From Burkholderia sp. USMB20 (GTDB taxonomy: Bacteria; Pseudomonadota; Gammaproteobacteria; Burkholderiales; Burkholderiaceae), in contig NZ_JTAN02000013.1 of NCBI RefSeq assembly GCF_000949135.2, forward strand, positions 142,435 through 206,434: a DNA stretch of 64,000 bases, read 5' to 3'. The position numbers and the translations under genes were made by a program. Shown here piece by piece: positions 61,572-64,000 of the stretch (the stretch's first letter is position 1; every line of letters starts with the position of its first letter). The notes under the pieces were generated by a model. The model saw only the letters and a list, made by a program, of their open reading frames with translations. It had not been told where the DNA came from and searched no databases.

Positions 61572-62981
61572 ATGACCCGTCCTGTCCGTACCCGCTTCGC
61601 GCCGAGTCCCACCGGCTTCATCCACCTCGGCAACATCCGCTCCGCGCTCTATCCGTGGGCGTTCGCGCGCAAGATGAAAGGCACGTTCGTGCTGCGTATC
61701 GAGGATACCGACGTCGAGCGCTCGTCGCAGGAAGCCGTCGACGCGATCCTCGAGGGGATGCAGTGGCTCGGCCTGGATTTCGACGAAGGCCCGATCTACC
61801 AGATGCAGCGGATGGACCGCTACCGCGCGGTGCTCGCGCAGATGCTCGAGCAGGGCCTCGCGTACCCGTGCTACATGTCGGCCGAGGAGCTCGACGCGCT
61901 GCGCGAACGCCAGCGCGAGGCCGGCCTCAAGCCGCGCTACGACGGCACGTGGCGTCCGGAGCCGGGCAAGGTGCTGCCCGAGCCGCCGGCCGGCGTGAAG
62001 CCGGTGCTGCGGTTCCGCAACCCGCTGACCGGCACGGTCGTGTGGGACGACGCGGTGAAGGGGCGTGTCGAGATCTCGAACGAGGAGCTCGACGACCTCG
62101 TGATCGCGCGCCCGGACGGCACGCCGATCTACAACTTCTGCGTCGTCGTGGACGACATGGACATGAACATCACGCACGTGATCCGTGGCGACGACCACGT
62201 GAACAACACGCCGCGCCAGATCAACATCCTGCGCGCGCTCGGCGGCGAGCCGCCCGTCTACGCGCACCTGCCGACCGTGCTGAACGAGCAGGGCGAGAAG
62301 ATGAGCAAGCGGCATGGCGCGATGAGCGTGATGGCGTACCGCGACGCGGGCTTCCTGCCGGAGGCCGTCGTCAACTACCTCGCGCGCCTCGGCTGGTCGC
62401 ACGGCGACGCGGAGATCTTCTCGCGCGAGCAGTTCGTCGAATGGTTCGACCTCGAGCATCTCGGCAAGTCGCCCGCGCAGTACGACCACAGCAAGCTGAG
62501 CTGGCTGAACGCCCATTACATCAAGGAAGCGGACAACGCGCGCCTCGCCGCGCTGGCGAAGCCGTTCCTCGACGCGCTCGGCATCGACGACGCGGCGATC
62601 GCGACGGGCCCCGCGCTCGAGGCGGTGGTCGGCCTGATGAAGGACCGCGCGACGACGGTCAAGGAGATCGCCGAAGGCGCCGCGATGTTCTACCGCGTGC
62701 CGGCGCCGGATCCCGACGCGCTCGCGCAGCACGTGACCGATGCGGTGCGCCCGGCACTGGCCGATCTCGTCGCCGCGCTGAAGGCGGCCGACTGGACGAA
62801 GGAAGCGGTGTCCGCCGCGCTGAAGGCGACGCTCGGCGCGCACAAGCTGAAGATGCCGCAGCTCGCGATGCCGGTGCGCCTGCTGGTGGCGGGCACGACG
62901 CATACGCCGTCGATCGACGCGGTGCTCGTGCTGTTCGGTCGTGACGTCGTGGTGTCGCGTATCGAGGCCGCGCTGGCCTGA
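61572..62981 (+). CDS. gltX: Glutamyl-tRNA synthetase
   Basis: Charges tRNA-Glu. The class I motifs are [15 protein letters not shown] (residues 9-23) and KMSKRHG near residue 245. At 469 residues it has the usual anticodon-binding C-terminal domain. The zinc-type cysteine cluster of E. coli GluRS is not present (only one cysteine in AYPCYMS). The ATG at 61572 gives the standard [15 protein letters not shown] start. The tRNA genes it charges (tRNA-Glu) lie just downstream. Confidence 0.97.
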   Translation: MTRPVRTRFAPSPTGFIHLGNIRSALYPWAFARKMKGTFVLRIEDTDVERSSQEAVDAILEGMQWLGLDFDEGPIYQMQRMDRYRAVLAQMLEQGLAYPCYMSAEELDALRERQREAGLKPRYDGTWRPEPGKVLPEPPAGVKPVLRFRNPLTGTVVWDDAVKGRVEISNEELDDLVIARPDGTPIYNFCVVVDDMDMNITHVIRGDDHVNNTPRQINILRALGGEPPVYAHLPTVLNEQGEKMSKRHGAMSVMAYRDAGFLPEAVVNYLARLGWSHGDAEIFSREQFVEWFDLEHLGKSPAQYDHSKLSWLNAHYIKEADNARLAALAKPFLDALGIDDAAIATGPALEAVVGLMKDRATTVKEIAEGAAMFYRVPAPDPDALAQHVTDAVRPALADLVAALKAADWTKEAVSAALKATLGAHKLKMPQLAMPVRLLVAGTTHTPSIDAVLVLFGRDVVVSRIEAALA

Positions 62982-63062
62982 GGTTGGAGCGGATGCGAAG
63001 CCGCTCGCGCAGGGTGTCACGGCGGCTTCGCAAAAAATTTCGCTCGAATCGCAAAAAGGGTA

Positions 63063-63091
63063 TTTACAAGTTCAAATTCGGTCCATATAAT
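63063..63091 (+). promoter_or_regulatory. Strong promoter of the tRNA array
   Basis: TTTACA (63063-63068) and TATAAT (63086-63091) are separated by 17 bases, 19 bases before the first base of tRNA-Ala. It may drive the whole Ala-Glu-Asp array. Confidence 0.88.
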
Positions 63092-63109
63092 CTCATTTCT
63101 GTTCTGCAA

Positions 63110-63185
<76 letters not shown>

Positions 63186-63326
63186 TCAGAGCAGAACGAA
63201 TTGATTTGCGAAGCAGCGGTAGTAAGTAATAAATGCTTCACAAAATGATTTAAAGCAGTTAGAATTTCGGCCTTCGCTGTTGATGATGAGTGAATAGCGA
63301 AAGTCAGACAGATCTGAAAAGATCGT

Positions 63327-63402
63327 GTCCCCTTCGTCTAGAGGCCTAGGACATCACCCTTTCACGGTGAGTACAGGGGTTCGAATCCCCTAGGGGACGC
63401 CA
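63327..63402 (+). tRNA. tRNA-Glu (anticodon UUC), copy 1
   Basis: A 76-base tRNA with CCA encoded. The acceptor stem is GTCCCCT/AGGGGAC and the anticodon TTC is at 63361-63363. It is identical in sequence to copies 2 and 3. Confidence 0.97.
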
Positions 63403-63482
63403 GATTCAGCGGCGTTTCATAGAAGTGTCGCGAGGCTTGCAGGAACGTAACCGACGTCCTGCAGGTAACGGTGCAGAAAGTT

Positions 63483-63559
63483 GGAGCGGTAGTTCAGTCG
63501 GTTAGAATACCGGCCTGTCACGCCGGGGGTCGCGGGTTCGAGTCCCGTCCGCTCCGCCA
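63483..63559 (+). tRNA. tRNA-Asp (anticodon GUC), copy 1
   Basis: A 77-base tRNA with CCA encoded. The acceptor stem is GGAGCGG/CCGCTCC and the anticodon GTC is at 63517-63519. It differs from copy 2 at one D-loop and one T-loop position. Confidence 0.97.
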
Positions 63560-63564
63560 GAACG

Positions 63565-63597
63565 AAGCCCGTTCAAGACGTTTTTGAGCGGGCTTTT
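63565..63597 (+). terminator. Hairpin after tRNA-Asp copy 1
   Basis: AAGCCCGTTCAA (63565-63576) pairs with TTGAGCGGGCTT with one mismatch and is followed by TTTTG. It looks like an intrinsic terminator, yet the next tRNA starts only 26 bases later, so it may be leaky or a processing site. Confidence 0.6.
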
Positions 63598-63622
63598 GTA
63601 TTAAAGATGTAAGCAGTACGTT

Positions 63623-63698
63623 GTCCCCTTCGTCTAGAGGCCTAGGACATCACCCTTTCACGGTGAGTACAGGGGTTCGAATCCCCTAGGGGACGCCA
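63623..63698 (+). tRNA. tRNA-Glu (anticodon UUC), copy 2
   Basis: Identical to copy 1; anticodon TTC at 63657-63659, CCA encoded. It begins the second copy of a duplicated Glu-Asp unit. Confidence 0.97.
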
Positions 63699-63781
63699 GG
63701 ATTCAGCGGCGTTTCGTAGTAGAAGTGTCGCAACGCTTGCAGGACGTGAACGAGGTCCTGCAGGTGAGAGTGAAGAAAGCT

Positions 63782-63858
63782 GGAGCGGTAGTTCAGTTGG
63801 TTAGAATACCGGCCTGTCACGCCGGGGGTCGCGGGTTCGAGCCCCGTCCGCTCCGCCA
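63782..63858 (+). tRNA. tRNA-Asp (anticodon GUC), copy 2
   Basis: A 77-base tRNA with anticodon GTC at 63816-63818. Compared with copy 1, the D loop reads AGTTGG instead of AGTCGG and the T loop TTCGAGC instead of TTCGAGT. Neither change should disturb a stem. Confidence 0.97.
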
Positions 63859-63862
63859 GAAC

Positions 63863-63898
63863 AAAGCCCGTTCAAATGAACGTTTTGAGCGGGCTTTT
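63863..63898 (+). terminator. Hairpin after tRNA-Asp copy 2
   Basis: AAAGCCCG (63863-63870) pairs with CGGGCTTT (63890-63897), with inner TTCAA/TTGAG pairing, followed by TG. It matches the hairpin after copy 1 apart from a few extra loop bases. Confidence 0.6.
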
Positions 63899-63923
63899 GC
63901 GTTAAAGATGTAAGCAGTACGTT

Positions 63924-63999
63924 GTCCCCTTCGTCTAGAGGCCTAGGACATCACCCTTTCACGGTGAGTACAGGGGTTCGAATCCCCTAGGGGACGCCA
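63924..63999 (+). tRNA. tRNA-Glu (anticodon UUC), copy 3
   Basis: Identical to copies 1 and 2; anticodon TTC at 63958-63960. It ends one base before the window edge, so the array may continue. Confidence 0.97.
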
Positions 64000-64000
64000 G

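Noticed and set aside
63327-63999. The repeats at the window end as a CRISPR-like or transposon array
   Set aside because: The repeated units are complete tRNA genes with CCA ends and ordinary spacers.

Overview
The window looks like core chromosome of a Burkholderia, most likely the B. cepacia complex. This is inferred from the very high GC content, from Burkholderia-type gene order (lolD-tatD-comEC, pyrG-kdsA-eno-ftsB, trpS-methyltransferase-dapA-bamC, cyoABCD, yejABEF) and from recognisable protein sequences; no database search was possible. No transposase, integrase, phage gene, CRISPR array or rRNA operon was seen. Genes are closely packed, and most of the window is housekeeping.

Layout. 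1-4 kb: end of lolD, tatD and the DNA-uptake channel comEC. 4-10 kb: an alpha/beta hydrolase preceded by a 49-bp tandem repeat, then pyrG, kdsA, eno, ftsB and a small lipoprotein. 10-13 kb: a gamma-carbonic anhydrase/hslO pair on the minus strand and a frameshifted ferritin-like (DUF455) gene. 13-21 kb, plus strand: hydrolase, PHP phosphoesterase, YciO-like protein, site-2 protease, trpS with a predicted Fe-S cysteine motif, a methyltransferase, dapA, bamC and a metallo-hydrolase. 21-32 kb, mostly minus strand: Ala/Ser-rich lipoprotein, roxA, an FKBP isomerase (plus strand), a metallophosphoesterase, mutS, a DUF2946/outer-membrane/CopC copper-type cluster, an AraC regulator and an FAD-dependent protein. 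32-44 kb: suhB, trmJ, cysE, lpxH, two cyclophilins, a TPR protein, cysS, a DNA glycosylase, accA, tilS and lysC.

45-53 kb: tRNA-Ser(GCU), a duplicated-domain GT34-like glycosyltransferase, an orphan NuoM-type subunit, the cytochrome bo3 quinol oxidase operon cyoABCD and a PXPV-repeat secreted protein. 53-63 kb: a complete yejABEF peptide ABC importer, an NlpC/P60 hydrolase, a patatin-like lipoprotein and gltX. The window ends with tRNA-Ala(GGC) and a tandemly duplicated tRNA-Glu/tRNA-Asp array that runs to the edge.

No completely new multi-gene system is evident. The most unusual points are the orphan proton-pump subunit beside the bo3 oxidase with an FNR-like box upstream, the internally duplicated glycosyltransferase beside tRNA-Ser, the C-x21-C-x6-C-x2-C motif in tryptophanyl-tRNA synthetase, the repeat/hairpin leader of the hydrolase at 4.1 kb, a possible symmetric promoter between roxA and the FKBP gene, and the frameshifted DUF455 gene.
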